Shown here piece after piece: positions 54,869-63,620 of a stretch of DNA of 64,000 nt. A program made the translations under genes and the position numbers. The notes below the pieces were generated by a model. It was not told the DNA's origin and made no database searches. It saw only the letters and a program-made list of their open reading frames with translations. The stretch is from Sphingomonas parapaucimobilis NBRC 15100 (GTDB taxonomy: Bacteria > Pseudomonadota > Alphaproteobacteria > Sphingomonadales > Sphingomonadaceae). The DNA lies in NCBI RefSeq assembly GCF_000787715.1, contig NZ_BBPI01000068.1, positions 62,001-126,000 of the forward strand, given 5' to 3'. The first letter of the stretch is position 1, and the number at the start of each line of letters is the position of its first letter.

Positions 54869-55783
54869 CAGCGTGCTCCAACCGTTCCGCGACGGCCAAA
54901 ATAGGGGACGCGGCCATAGCCGGGCAGCGTCACATGGATATGATCGCCCTCGTTCAGCATCCGCGCGCCGGGGCCATAATAGGCGCGCAAGGCGGCCATG
55001 TTCGTGCCCGCATAATCAACGCCATCGCCAGACAGGTGGCTGCTGTTCGGCACGCCGCCAACCAGACGGTTGCCCTCGACGGTGCGGCGCCCGCTGGTCA
55101 TCGTGCCAGGCGCTTTGAACGGGTCAGGGAAAGGTCTGCGACCCGATCGGGGCCGCACCTCCCTGCAAGATGCGCTGCGATGCGCCCGCGCCGTACTTCT
55201 GGTCGAACTGCGCCGCCAAGCCAGGGTTCTTGCGCAGATAATCGATCGCGCCAGCCGGAGGCGTGGATGCAGCCGGTTTCTGATTGAACGATCCACGCGG
55301 CAAGAACGTCTTGGTCGGGTTGCCCTGCGCATCAAAGCCGTCGATAGCCGTCACCGGACCAGCCGCAACGTTGCCGAGATACTGCTTGGCGGCTTCCGGA
55401 CCCAACTGCTGTTCGATGAAGCGGTAATCGTTCACCGTGTCGTTGTTGACCGGCTTCGGATGCGCCCGCTCCCACTCCTGCTGAGCGGTCCACTGCGCCA
55501 TCTCGTCAGCCTGCTTCATGCGATAGTCCTGCAATTGCTGCTGGCGCTGGCGAAATTGGTTCTGCGTGGCCGCAAAAGGCGTGCCTCCGCCATAGGCAGA
55601 CGATACCGCGTCACCGATCGATCCGAGAAGTTGCACGCCCATCCCGCCGCGCGAGAAGAAGCCTTTGTCCTCGGGCAACTGCGGCATCGCGGGCTGAGAC
55701 ATGCCGCCGATCGGGCCACCATAGTTCGGTTTCTGACCAAAGCCCCGGAAGAACAACCCCATCGGTGCACCCATGTTTGGCAT
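54868..55783 (-). CDS. +1 frameshift product: virion protein fused to M15-like peptidase domain
   Basis: Translation from 55783 that slips +1 at CCC-TGA-C (55,123-55,129) gives 304 residues: the 219-residue zero-frame protein plus 85 residues. The extension carries an M15 peptidase-like zinc site: [15 protein letters not shown], then H249 in SSHLSGDG, D256 in VDY and H283 in DHIHV. The joined sequence [11 protein letters not shown] reads smoothly into the domain. The extension has no usable start of its own: the first ATG (55101) lacks a ribosome site and lies inside the motif. Sequencing error is the alternative. Confidence 0.6.
55123..55129 (-). other. Probable programmed +1 ribosomal frameshift site
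   Basis: CCC-TGA-C in the zero frame: a proline codon whose tRNA can re-pair with CCT one base ahead, followed by a poorly terminating TGA-C. This mirrors the RF2 site (CTT-TGA-C). A purine-rich AGGGAGG lies 28 nt upstream, too far for an RF2-style stimulator; a small GGTC/GACC hairpin immediately precedes TTTCCC. Confidence 0.55.
55124..55783 (-). CDS. Virion/ejection protein (zero-frame product)
   Basis: A 219-residue Gln/Gly/Pro-rich protein: a glycine-rich N-terminus ([20 protein letters not shown]), a Gln-rich coiled segment ([20 protein letters not shown]), [19 protein letters not shown] and a repeat-like C-terminus. It lies in the ejection-protein gene block. The start at 55783 follows the upstream stop by one base; an ATG at 55816 is an alternative. 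It ends at the TGA of the frameshift site. Confidence 0.65.
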   Translation of the reverse strand: MPNMGAPMGLFFRGFGQKPNYGGPIGGMSQPAMPQLPEDKGFFSRGGMGVQLLGSIGDAVSSAYGGGTPFAATQNQFRQRQQQLQDYRMKQADEMAQWTAQQEWERAHPKPVNNDTVNDYRFIEQQLGPEAAKQYLGNVAAGPVTAIDGFDAQGNPTKTFLPRGSFNQKPAASTPPAGAIDYLRKNPGLAAQFDQKYGAGASQRILQGGAAPIGSQTFP

Positions 55784-55784
55784 G

Positions 55785-56447
55785 TCAGCCCCCAAACCGT
55801 GCGGACGAAGCGACATTGCCCGCGATCTGGCCGAGAATGGCCCCGAGCGACGGGCTCTGCTTCTGCGTTGTGGTAGTGGAATTGCCCCACAGCGAGCCGA
55901 TCGACCCCGCGTAGTTGTTGGCCACGCCCTGCGGCAAGTTGGTCATGCCGGTCAGATAGGTGAGCAGCGCGGCCAAGTTCTGGTTGTCCGCCCCGTTCAG
56001 CGCCGTGGCATTGCCAACAGCCTGGTCCATGCGCGTCCGCTCGTTGTTGTAGTCGGTATAACGCAAATTCGTCTCATTCTTGGCCAGCTCGCGCGCCAGG
56101 ATCTGGGACGCGGCGCTACCACCAGCGAGGCCACGCGACCCGAGCGCGCTGTTAACGCCATTCGTGACGCTTTCGTTAGTGTTGGCGATTTGCTGACTCA
56201 GCAACGGGTTGCCGGTCAGGTACTTGCCTCCCAGCACGTCGGAGGTGTAGCCCGACGCCGCTCCGAGCAGCGGGTTGTTGATGGTGCGCTCGACAACGCC
56301 GGGCAGGTTCTGCTGCAAGATGCCGACCGACTGGTCTGCCAACCCTTGCGACTGGTTATAGGCGTTCTGCGTCGCGGTTGTAGCGCTGTTCAAATAGGGA
56401 AGGGCCGCTTTCGATGGACCCGATGTGGTCGTGGTCTTGCCGCCCAT
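55785..56447 (-). CDS. Virion DNA-transfer protein
   Basis: A 220-residue Asn/Gln/Ala-rich helical protein (SKAALPYLNSATTATQNAYN; SALGSRGLAGGSAASQILAREL) with a glycine-rich C-terminus, the composition of podovirus ejection proteins (P22 gp7-like). Its ATG overlaps the previous stop (TAATG). Confidence 0.65.
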   Translation of the reverse strand: MGGKTTTTSGPSKAALPYLNSATTATQNAYNQSQGLADQSVGILQQNLPGVVERTINNPLLGAASGYTSDVLGGKYLTGNPLLSQQIANTNESVTNGVNSALGSRGLAGGSAASQILARELAKNETNLRYTDYNNERTRMDQAVGNATALNGADNQNLAALLTYLTGMTNLPQGVANNYAGSIGSLWGNSTTTTQKQSPSLGAILGQIAGNVASSARFGG

Positions 56448-56866
56448 TATGCAGGCACCTTCATGATGTCGCCTGCTACGGCGATTTGCGGGAAGACGCG
56501 CTGCCAGCCCTTACGGCCGGTAAATTGCACGCCGCTCATGCCAGCGTTTCGGGCAGCCTGTTGGAGCGCGTTCAAGCCCCAGGCTGCCCATACGCGATAC
56601 TGCGAACCTGCCGCCGCGACGATTTCCAAGGCCTCCCCGTCAGGAGTGAGCGCAGACCTTACCACCGCGCACGCCAGTAGATCGGGATCACCTCCTTTGC
56701 GGATCGCCACGACGCGCATGTCATCGCTGGACAGGCCATCGACAATTTCGCGCCAGGACAGATTGCCGGTCTTCAAGGCAGGGGTGAGCATTTCGCGCAG
56801 GCGCGGCCATGCAGCCGTTCTCAGCGGTTTTTCGATATACCCGATCTGCAATGAAGTCGTGCCCAT
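56447..56866 (-). CDS. GNAT-like virion protein (T7 gp13-like)
   Basis: A 139-residue protein with an acetyltransferase-like fold pattern: LLACAVVRSAL and ALEIVAAAGSQYRVWAAWGL strands, then GRKGWQRVFPQIA, a motif shared with podovirus internal virion protein A (T7 gp13). Whether it binds acetyl-CoA is doubtful because no Q/RxxGxG/A loop is visible. AAGGA precedes the ATG. Confidence 0.65.
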   Translation of the reverse strand: MGTTSLQIGYIEKPLRTAAWPRLREMLTPALKTGNLSWREIVDGLSSDDMRVVAIRKGGDPDLLACAVVRSALTPDGEALEIVAAAGSQYRVWAAWGLNALQQAARNAGMSGVQFTGRKGWQRVFPQIAVAGDIMKVPA

Positions 56867-56949
56867 GCCATCCTTTCCAAGTGGAGATGGCTGCGCAAGG
56901 CGCTGGGCACAGGCGAACTATAGCGGATAGTGCCGTACAAGTCTACAGT

Positions 56950-57171
56950 TTAGGCTTGACGCCACCAAATTGACCCATCCGGCTTGCGATAGGTCGACCC
57001 CACCTTAACCCCGCCATCCGAAGCCGCCGCATCATCCGCGAAAGGCCCTGGGAATGGCGTATCCTGCGGCACCAACTTCTCTTGCCCGACGATCAACTGG
57101 TTGATGGCGTTCGCAGCGAGGCGGACCCACTCAACAATGTTGGCGGCGGTAACTGGAACGCGGAGGATCAT
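56950..57171 (-). CDS. Small phage structural protein
   Basis: A 73-residue protein (VEWVRLAANAINQLIVGQEK, C-terminal YRKPDGSIWWRQA). Similar small proteins with an ANxIN helix occur between tail and ejection genes of podoviruses. Its ATG overlaps the gp10-like stop. Confidence 0.6.
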   Translation of the reverse strand: MILRVPVTAANIVEWVRLAANAINQLIVGQEKLVPQDTPFPGPFADDAAASDGGVKVGSTYRKPDGSIWWRQA

Positions 57172-58583
57172 CGTCCACCTCCTACCGCATAGATCGGCTC
57201 GACGCCTTGGACGCTCTGCCACACGGCTCCGGCGTCCATCGCCATGGTCAGCGCGATATACCTGCCCGAAGCGCGGACAGGCACGTCACCTGACGGCATC
57301 AGTGTCGAGCGTGAGGTAAGGCCAGTTATGTCGCCAAGCCGCTGGCGACAATCCATAGTGATGGTGATGCCATCCGTGGCATCAGTAATGGGGCGGATCG
57401 CTCGCAGCCGAGTGCCGCGCCCATCGGCATATTCGACATAGGCAGTGGTCAGCGAGGCAGCCATATTCGTACCGGACAGCGCGCCGATAGCGCCTTGGGC
57501 ATTCGCCAGCAGCAACAGCGGATCTCCGCCTGAAAAGCGCGTGCTGTCGAGGCTAAACGGCACCGTCTCTAAACCGCCAGGATACAGCGTGTTCAGCTGC
57601 TCGAGCGTGATGGACGAGGTGAAGCCGCTGAACAGGCCGATCGCATCAAGGACGATGATCGTCCAGCGGTCCAGCTGCCAGTTATAGACCCACAGCTTCC
57701 CCGGAGAACCAGGCACCAGCCATGCCACCGTCGTCCGGCGCGGATCGATCGCCGCGTACATCGTATCGAGCTGCGCGCGGCTATAACTCTTGAAGAATGT
57801 GTCATCCACGCGCTCGGCACCGATCGGCGTCACGTCGTTGCCGTCGCAGTACATGAAACCGCGATCGGACAGGAAATATACCCGACGCCCGCTCTGCGCG
57901 ATTGAGCCTTTCGAGATAGCCCCAACCTCCGGCGCGATCACGTCGAACTGCCAGACGAAATCCCCGCCCGTATAGGTCATACGTCGGACGGCTGATCGCT
58001 GAACGATGATGCCATATTCACCGCCGCAGATTCCCTGCACGCCACCACCATCAAGCATGGGTTGAAACCCCGCCTGATCCTGCCCCGGCGTGTTCTTGGT
58101 GTAATCGTTGAACCCCGACCACTGAACCAGCGCGTCATTGCCGTTTGCGCCGCCATAGACGACGAAATCTCGCACGGTGGCTACATCGGTAGCGGTAGGC
58201 GCGCCCGACACCGCAGAAGCCGTTCCAGCAAGCAAGTCGACGGCATATGTAGCGCCACCGTTGACCGCTATCGCCATGTCCCCGAACTGCGTGAACCGCC
58301 AGCGATTGGTGAGCGCCAAGCCGTTTACGATGCTGGTCCAGCCAGCCGCATAGCGATACAGGTTGCTTGTCGTGCCCGCGATGAGCGTGCCCGTCTCTGC
58401 GCTGTCCACAAACGCCGCGCCGCCATTGAACTTTGCGGGCAGGTTATCGGTGACGGCCTCGAATTGCCCGACTGGAGCATATCCGTTCGCGGTCGGGTAG
58501 GCGTTCACGATGCCCGACAGGCCGTCCGTCAAAAACTGCGCGTTGTCAGGCGAATAAGCCCCGAAGATGATGCGTTGCTTCAC
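57168..58583 (-). CDS. P22 gp10-like packaged-DNA stabilisation (tail hub) protein
   Basis: A 471-residue beta-rich protein, about the length of P22 gp10 (472). Repeating strands (DFVVYGGANGNDALVQWSGF; GRRVYFLSDRGFMYCDGNDV; KLWVYNWQLDRWTIIVL) suggest a beta-propeller. Placed after the tail adaptor it should form part of the short tail that closes the portal. Starts with GTG at 58583, overlapping the upstream stop. Confidence 0.75.
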   Translation of the reverse strand: MKQRIIFGAYSPDNAQFLTDGLSGIVNAYPTANGYAPVGQFEAVTDNLPAKFNGGAAFVDSAETGTLIAGTTSNLYRYAAGWTSIVNGLALTNRWRFTQFGDMAIAVNGGATYAVDLLAGTASAVSGAPTATDVATVRDFVVYGGANGNDALVQWSGFNDYTKNTPGQDQAGFQPMLDGGGVQGICGGEYGIIVQRSAVRRMTYTGGDFVWQFDVIAPEVGAISKGSIAQSGRRVYFLSDRGFMYCDGNDVTPIGAERVDDTFFKSYSRAQLDTMYAAIDPRRTTVAWLVPGSPGKLWVYNWQLDRWTIIVLDAIGLFSGFTSSITLEQLNTLYPGGLETVPFSLDSTRFSGGDPLLLLANAQGAIGALSGTNMAASLTTAYVEYADGRGTRLRAIRPITDATDGITITMDCRQRLGDITGLTSRSTLMPSGDVPVRASGRYIALTMAMDAGAVWQSVQGVEPIYAVGGGR

Positions 58584-59248
58584 CGGAGAAGACCAATGCG
58601 CTCGCTAGTTGCGGGCTTCATGGACAGCGGGCCTGCGCCATAACGCTGGCGCGTGCCGGACTGCATGACCTCGCCAAGTGCCTCGTCTAGGGCCGCCTTA
58701 ATCAGCGGGACGCGCTCATCATTCCAGCCGTAAGCCTCTGCCTGGAGAATCGTTCCGTAAAGGTAAACGTCAGGATGCTTGGCGAGCAGCCAATTGCTGT
58801 CCAGAGATGGCCCTAGCGACGGGAGGTTGACCCGGTACACCATGTTCACCGCATAGGCCTTGTCCGGCGCAGGCCAGAACTGCATGGCTCCCGCCGCGAT
58901 CATGAATTTCGTCGGCTGGGCTATCATGGGCATGCCGTCAGGGTTGAGCGGCAATGCCGTAAAATTGGCAGGCGACACCTGATCCATCGGCGCATAGCCG
59001 GGAATGCCGAGTGACCTCATGCTGTCGAAGTCAACGGGCAGCGGCACGGACGCGGCAGGGGTCACCGTTACCGCGACTTCCTGATCCGGCATGACCAGCA
59101 CACGACGGAATCGCGCCTCTGCCAAGCGGATGAAGTCCGGCACATCGTCCTGCAAATCGGTGCGGTTCAGCCAGCGCTGTACGCTCGTCACCAGCCCAAC
59201 ATAGTTGGTCAGGTTCGATAGCTGCTGGGCCTCGATGAAGATGGTCAT
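58580..59248 (-). CDS. Head-to-tail adaptor protein (P22 gp4-like)
   Basis: A 222-residue helical protein with LTNYVGLVTSVQRWLNRTDL and DFIRLAEARFRRVL at the N-terminus and AKHPDVYLYGTILQAEAYGW in the middle, the pattern of podovirus portal-adaptor proteins. It joins the portal (off window) to the gp10-like hub. Confidence 0.8.
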   Translation of the reverse strand: MTIFIEAQQLSNLTNYVGLVTSVQRWLNRTDLQDDVPDFIRLAEARFRRVLVMPDQEVAVTVTPAASVPLPVDFDSMRSLGIPGYAPMDQVSPANFTALPLNPDGMPMIAQPTKFMIAAGAMQFWPAPDKAYAVNMVYRVNLPSLGPSLDSNWLLAKHPDVYLYGTILQAEAYGWNDERVPLIKAALDEALGEVMQSGTRQRYGAGPLSMKPATSERIGLLR

Positions 59249-59769
59249 GCAGCACTCACATCCGAGCGTGCAACAGCAATTACTGAGACAGTCGCGCCCG
59301 CCGCGTTCCCAGCGAAGACGTTGTAATTGGTGAGCGCCGTCACAATCGCGTTCACACCGGCAACGACTTGCGTCACCAGCGTCAGCGCGCCAGAAAGCGG
59401 GGTGATGGCAGGCATAAGCTGCGCCCGCTGCCCCTGAATCGTCACGCCGGTATAAAGGCCGTTACTATCACGCTGCCATGCCAGCCCGCGCAGGACCAGA
59501 GGCTGTGTTGACGCAGTAGCATCCGTCTCGGTCAAGTTCAGGCCCGGCTTGTTCACGAACGTGCGGCTGAACGTCACCGTGGCTTGGCCAGTGCCATCGA
59601 GCGTGGCGTAGGTAGTGCTCGTCAGGCGCGGGTGCTGATGCCCCGCCCCCTGTGCCATAGCTTGGCTGCCGCCCGCGCCACCAGTCTTCTCCGGCGCGGG
59701 CGTTCCTGTATCGATCAGTGCACTGGCGATCGACGCCATTGACGGCGACGGCTCCGAAAAGCCCATCAT
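59245..59769 (-). CDS. Phage structural protein
   Basis: A 174-residue protein: a Gly/Ser/Pro-rich N-terminus, a beta-rich centre (QATVTFSRTFVNKPGLNLTE; LAWQRDSNGLYTGVTI) and a hydrophobic Val/Ala-rich C-terminal third. The layout suggests a surface or tail-associated protein. No family named. Confidence 0.55.
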   Translation of the reverse strand: MMGFSEPSPSMASIASALIDTGTPAPEKTGGAGGSQAMAQGAGHQHPRLTSTTYATLDGTGQATVTFSRTFVNKPGLNLTETDATASTQPLVLRGLAWQRDSNGLYTGVTIQGQRAQLMPAITPLSGALTLVTQVVAGVNAIVTALTNYNVFAGNAAGATVSVIAVARSDVSAA

Positions 59770-60074
59770 ACCAGTTCCAGCGTCAGCAGCATCTTGGAGT
59801 CGTCGCGCGTGACCTTGTAACCGGCGGGCGTCAGGCCACCTTGGCCGCGCATTGACGCTTGGGCGTTGGCAACAAGCATGGCTTCAGCGTCTTCCCACCC
59901 GCACCAAGGCTGTCCGTCGCGCGTCGGCTCGACAAACTGCGCCCACTTCGCTTTGCCGCCGATACCAGGGCCGGACAGCGTCGTTCCTGCTTTCTCGTCG
60001 ATAGGCAAGTCAGCGAATGTCGGGAGCGGTTCGGGGGCCGGGGCTTCAGCTTCTACGATCAACTGTTCGTCCAT
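59766..60074 (-). CDS. Phage hypothetical structural protein
   Basis: A 102-residue acidic protein with a Pro-rich start and WCGWEDAEAMLVANAQAS in the middle. The start at 60074 follows the upstream TAA by overlap (TAATG) with AGGG upstream; 60080 is an alternative. Confidence 0.55.
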   Translation of the reverse strand: MDEQLIVEAEAPAPEPLPTFADLPIDEKAGTTLSGPGIGGKAKWAQFVEPTRDGQPWCGWEDAEAMLVANAQASMRGQGGLTPAGYKVTRDDSKMLLTLELV

Positions 60075-60811
60075 TACCATTCCCTCGCGCTGATGGCTGC
60101 GGTGGCAGACGCGGCAATGATATTCACGGCGCTCGACGTTCCCTGAAGATCAAGCGACCCACCATTTGCCGCAATCTTGAAATTGCCCCCGCCGGCGGTT
60201 GCCACAGCTGTCGCGCCGAAATTGACCCACACGTCGACTGTGCTGTCGTTGCGGATCAGGATACGCGACCGGATGGTGTTCGACGCCATGAGAGTCTGTG
60301 ACGTCGTAGACGCGGTGATGCTGCGGTCCGTACCGGCAAGGGGCGGCGCCTTCGCGTAAGCGCTGGTTACATCACCCCGCTGGCGATCCCATCCAGATCC
60401 GTTGAACACCTTGTTGTAGGTGTTTGTATCAATCAGATTCGGCGAGGCTTGCTGACCGACGCCATCTTGATTGTTGCCGTTCCACTGAGCGGTATTGACG
60501 CCGTTGCGGAGTGCTACGGTGAGATTGCCATAGAGGTCTGTCAGTAGATCAGTTCGCTGGCCTTGGGTCAGCGTACGCGAGCCTGCCGTAGCGGCCACAG
60601 CGCCCATCTTGACGGGGTTAGACCCGTCATCCGCAGTGCCGGGGCTACTCGTGCCTTGCACCTGATTGGCGGCGGTGCCGGTGCCGCCGCTGATGGGGTT
60701 GCCATTTTGGTCGACAGGAATCACCGCACGGGCATATCCAGTACTGCCCGTGGGTAAAGTGATGGGGAAGGCCGCCTCGTAAGCGCCTGACGGTTCGCGT
60801 CCGATAGCCAT
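60074..60811 (-). CDS. Phage head/decoration protein
   Basis: A 245-residue Gly/Thr/Asn-rich protein with a C-terminal beta domain (RILIRNDSTVDVWVNFGATA; GGSLDLQGTSSAVNIIAASA), the pattern of virion proteins that display a small beta-sandwich. AGGAGG lies 8 nt before its ATG, the strongest ribosome site in this block, suggesting high expression. Confidence 0.6.
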   Translation of the reverse strand: MAIGREPSGAYEAAFPITLPTGSTGYARAVIPVDQNGNPISGGTGTAANQVQGTSSPGTADDGSNPVKMGAVAATAGSRTLTQGQRTDLLTDLYGNLTVALRNGVNTAQWNGNNQDGVGQQASPNLIDTNTYNKVFNGSGWDRQRGDVTSAYAKAPPLAGTDRSITASTTSQTLMASNTIRSRILIRNDSTVDVWVNFGATAVATAGGGNFKIAANGGSLDLQGTSSAVNIIAASATAAISAREW

Positions 60812-60831
60812 GAAGCGGCCTCCTAATCAGA

Positions 60832-61137
60832 TTAAAGCGAGGGCTCGTTCGCTGCCTTGATGGCCGCCACGAGATCCTTCTTGCCCATGCCGGTCGGGTC
60901 GACCTTCAGCGTGAGCGCGAGGGCGCGCAATGCTTCGATCGGCTGGTTCTCCAACGGGACATCAGCCGGGACCTTCTCGGTCGCAGCCTGGATTGCATGC
61001 GCGTCCTTCGGCTTGACCTCAGTCCAGTTGTCGTTCGGCTCCGCATCCGTCACGAATACGTCGCCCGCCTTGTGGTAAGCGCCGGCCGTGTGAACGTCTT
61101 CCGGCGCCGTGTAGGCTTTGGGGTTACGCTTGGTCAC
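60832..61137 (-). CDS. Small head protein with HeH/SAP-like C-terminus
   Basis: A 101-residue protein. The first half has beta strands (AYHKAGDVFVTDAE). The last 35 residues (PIEALRALALTLKVD, GMGKKDLVAAI) form a helix-extended-loop-helix nucleic-acid-binding motif frequent in small phage head proteins. Starts with GTG at 61137, AAGGAG 8 nt upstream. Confidence 0.65.
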   Translation of the reverse strand: MTKRNPKAYTAPEDVHTAGAYHKAGDVFVTDAEPNDNWTEVKPKDAHAIQAATEKVPADVPLENQPIEALRALALTLKVDPTGMGKKDLVAAIKAANEPSL

Positions 61138-61149
61138 GTCATCCGCTCC

Positions 61150-61593
61150 TTACAGGATCTGGTTGGTCTGATTGGCAGCGGTGATGCCCGCCGTAATGCG
61201 GCCCAGCGTGGGCGCCGTGCCGGTCACCGTGTAGAACAGGCGATGATAGCGACGATCAGCGCCCACCGGGATTTCATCCGGCAGGATGTGCGCTGCGCCC
61301 GACTGAAGCTGAGCCAGCGTGTACGGGCCGCCCGTGATGACGGTGGTAGCGTTCTGCGTGAACGCTGCATCGTCCGCCACCTGATAGCCAACCGTCAGGC
61401 TGGTCAGGTTGTTGAACGACTCCACGACGCGCACGGCCAGCGGCAGTTCATTGCCCTTGCCCATGTCGCGACGCAACGGCGCCGCATGGCCATAGGACGT
61501 GCCGGTTGCGCCGGTATCCCAGACATTGGTGGAGGCCGTCGACGCCGTGATGGGCTGGCGGTCGGAGAACAGTTCGGTACGATCAAAAATCAT
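61150..61593 (-). CDS. Bbp16-family capsid cement protein
   Basis: A 147-residue beta-rich protein resembling Bordetella phage BPP-1 Bbp16: MIFDRTELFSDRQPITAS at the start, MGKGNELPLAVRVVE, and RYHRLFYTVTG-APTLGRITAGI near the end. It would clamp capsomers of the head. GGGAGG lies 8 nt before its ATG, 14 nt after the capsid gene. Confidence 0.8.
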   Translation of the reverse strand: MIFDRTELFSDRQPITASTASTNVWDTGATGTSYGHAAPLRRDMGKGNELPLAVRVVESFNNLTSLTVGYQVADDAAFTQNATTVITGGPYTLAQLQSGAAHILPDEIPVGADRRYHRLFYTVTGTAPTLGRITAGITAANQTNQIL

Positions 61594-61607
61594 TGCTCTA
61601 TCCTCCC

Positions 61608-62645
61608 TTACGACGCCGCAACGACGCGGGCTTCCGCGTTGATGAGGCTGTCGGTTTCACGGATGGGCATCGTGCGGTAAGTCAGCACTTCCTTGCCCGC
61701 GAGTTCGTCAGGCACCAGGCGGACCTTGTTGTCGGTCGCGCCGCTGTTGGTCTGGAGCGAGTCCAGATATTCCAGAACCGTGCGGTTGGCGTACATGACG
61801 GTCTTGCCAGGGCTAACCATACCGCCGTTGCCGATCTTGCCGTTGCGGCGCGTCTGGAGCTTGTAATAGGCCGACCGAAGGTACTTCATGAGGTCGAGCG
61901 AGCCCGCCTGCATCGCGCTGACCGAGATGTTGGCAATGCGCGCATTGAAGCGCCAGTCACCGACGCGGCAGCCGATATGCTGACGGAACAACTCCTCCTT
62001 GGCGTAGTAGGGATTACCCAGGTCGTCGAGCACGCGCTGACGGCCCATGTCCTCGCGCGACACGCCAGCGGTGGTGCCTTCCGGATAGATCAGCGAGGTC
62101 TGCGTCTCACCCCAGGTGACGAACCAGATGCTGGTATTGTCGTTGCCGGTGCCGCCAGCGTCGACGATCTGATTGCCAGCGCCAAACGAGCCGATCGCGT
62201 TGTAACGGGCGGCGATGCCCTTGAAGCGCTCGGGGGTAGTGGCGGTGTCGGCGTAGAAGAAGTTGGTCGTCGCCTCTTGGCTCATCGCCTCAAGGAACGG
62301 CTGCGCTTCCGACATGCGGACGGCGCCGGGGTTCTTGCTGAGCTGGAGCAGCCGCTCATCGACGGTCGACAGGCCCTCGAAATAGCCGGTCGTGTCTTCC
62401 ACCTGCGTGGTGGTCGACTTGCCCTGCGGAATGCCCTGATACAGACGGCCCCAGGTGACCTGCGGCAGGCCGGTGCGGATGGTCGACAGGTGCTTGGTGC
62501 CCTGGTTCGCCTCGATCATCACCGCATCTTCCATGAGCGGGTTGACGATGTTCAGCGCTTCGATGACGGGCACGATGTTGCGGTTGTTGTCCGAGCGGCG
62601 GTAAACGTCCGCAAGCCCCAGAAAGCTATTACCGATGGTAGCCAT
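61608..62645 (-). CDS. Major capsid protein (BPP-1 Bbp17-like)
   Basis: A 345-residue HK97-fold capsid protein of the Bbp17 group: LGLADVYRRSDNNRNIVPVI near the N-terminus, VMIEANQGTKHLSTIRTGLP and RVGDWRFNARIANI. Length and position between scaffold and cement protein support it. GGGAGG precedes the ATG. Confidence 0.88.
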   Translation of the reverse strand: MATIGNSFLGLADVYRRSDNNRNIVPVIEALNIVNPLMEDAVMIEANQGTKHLSTIRTGLPQVTWGRLYQGIPQGKSTTTQVEDTTGYFEGLSTVDERLLQLSKNPGAVRMSEAQPFLEAMSQEATTNFFYADTATTPERFKGIAARYNAIGSFGAGNQIVDAGGTGNDNTSIWFVTWGETQTSLIYPEGTTAGVSREDMGRQRVLDDLGNPYYAKEELFRQHIGCRVGDWRFNARIANISVSAMQAGSLDLMKYLRSAYYKLQTRRNGKIGNGGMVSPGKTVMYANRTVLEYLDSLQTNSGATDNKVRLVPDELAGKEVLTYRTMPIRETDSLINAEARVVAAS

Positions 62646-62684
62646 GTGGCCTCCCTTTGAGCGTGGAGGCCATGCAGGCCTCCG

Positions 62685-63608
62685 TTAGCGGCGGATGTCG
62701 TCGGGGTAGAGGAGCGCCACGGGATCGGTCGGGGCCTGTGCGGCAGCCGTCACACCGGGGCGTCCAGCGGGCGGAAGGGACTTGGCTGCACGAACCGGCT
62801 CCATCTTCTTCTTCATCAGCGAGCGGTATTTCTCAGCGTCGGAACGCCAGTCACCGATCTTGCGAAGTGCGAGGATGTCAGCGGCACGAGCCTGCGCCAT
62901 CACTTCCTGCGAATAGCCGAGTTCCGCTGCGATGGGCTCAAGGTCAGCAAAGAGCTTCGCACGCGACGATGGGTCGGACCATTCGTCACCTAATTTATCG
63001 TGCAAGAGCTGATGTTCGGCCTGCAAATCGGCTTCCATCTGCTGCTGCGCGATGGCTCCAGCATGGTGCTGGACTTGTTCGATTTGCTGCGCGATGTGGT
63101 CACGCTGGGCAACGGCGTAATCATACTGCGCTTTCTGGTTGAAGTAAAGGTCCCGATGTTGCGGATCACCAGTATTCAACAAACGAGGATCCGGCATCTG
63201 CGGAACCTCGGGCAGGAACTGCTGAAGGGCCGTCTGATGGTTCTGCATGATCGTCTGAAGAGCGCTGCGTGCTTCGCTCTCGACCTTGTGCTTGGTGTTG
63301 GCGGCTTCCTGCGCCTTCGCCGTGACGAAACGGTCGCGCTCCTGCTCGCGCTTGGCGATCACCTCCTGCGTCTCGCGCGGCAGGCTGGCGAACATTTCCT
63401 TCGCATCTTTTGCCCACGAGGCAGGTGCGGCGATCGGCTCAGCCTCTACGGCGTCGGTGCTGTCGCCTCCGGGCTGATCTTCACCCTCAACGGCTTCGGC
63501 CCCGGCGTCCTGCTCCGGCTGCGGCTGGGCTTCAGTGCCTTCCTGCGCTTCGGGGGCGACGGCGTTCTGGTCGACGCTCTGGTCATCAGCAGTGTTCTCG
63601 AATTCCAT
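62685..63608 (-). CDS. Capsid scaffolding protein
   Basis: A 307-residue acidic protein, directly upstream of the capsid gene. Residues 1-60 are a disordered Glu/Gln/Ala tail, residues 60-250 long charged helices (ETQEVIAKREQERDRFVTAK; RDHIAQQIEQVQHHAGAIAQ), and the C-terminus is basic (MKKKMEPVRAAK), typical for binding the capsid shell. Confidence 0.8.
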   Translation of the reverse strand: MEFENTADDQSVDQNAVAPEAQEGTEAQPQPEQDAGAEAVEGEDQPGGDSTDAVEAEPIAAPASWAKDAKEMFASLPRETQEVIAKREQERDRFVTAKAQEAANTKHKVESEARSALQTIMQNHQTALQQFLPEVPQMPDPRLLNTGDPQHRDLYFNQKAQYDYAVAQRDHIAQQIEQVQHHAGAIAQQQMEADLQAEHQLLHDKLGDEWSDPSSRAKLFADLEPIAAELGYSQEVMAQARAADILALRKIGDWRSDAEKYRSLMKKKMEPVRAAKSLPPAGRPGVTAAAQAPTDPVALLYPDDIRR

Positions 63609-63620
63609 GGTCAGGCTCCC

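Noticed and set aside
55124..55335. The M15-like domain as a separate gene starting far upstream in its own frame
   Set aside because: The upstream part of that frame is antisense-like nonsense relative to the well-formed virion gene, and no start codon near the junction has a ribosome site. The frameshift reading explains both parts.
48120..62645. A diversity-generating retroelement, expected from the BPP-1-like capsid
   Set aside because: No reverse transcriptase, C-type-lectin variable domain or template repeat was found in the visible late region.
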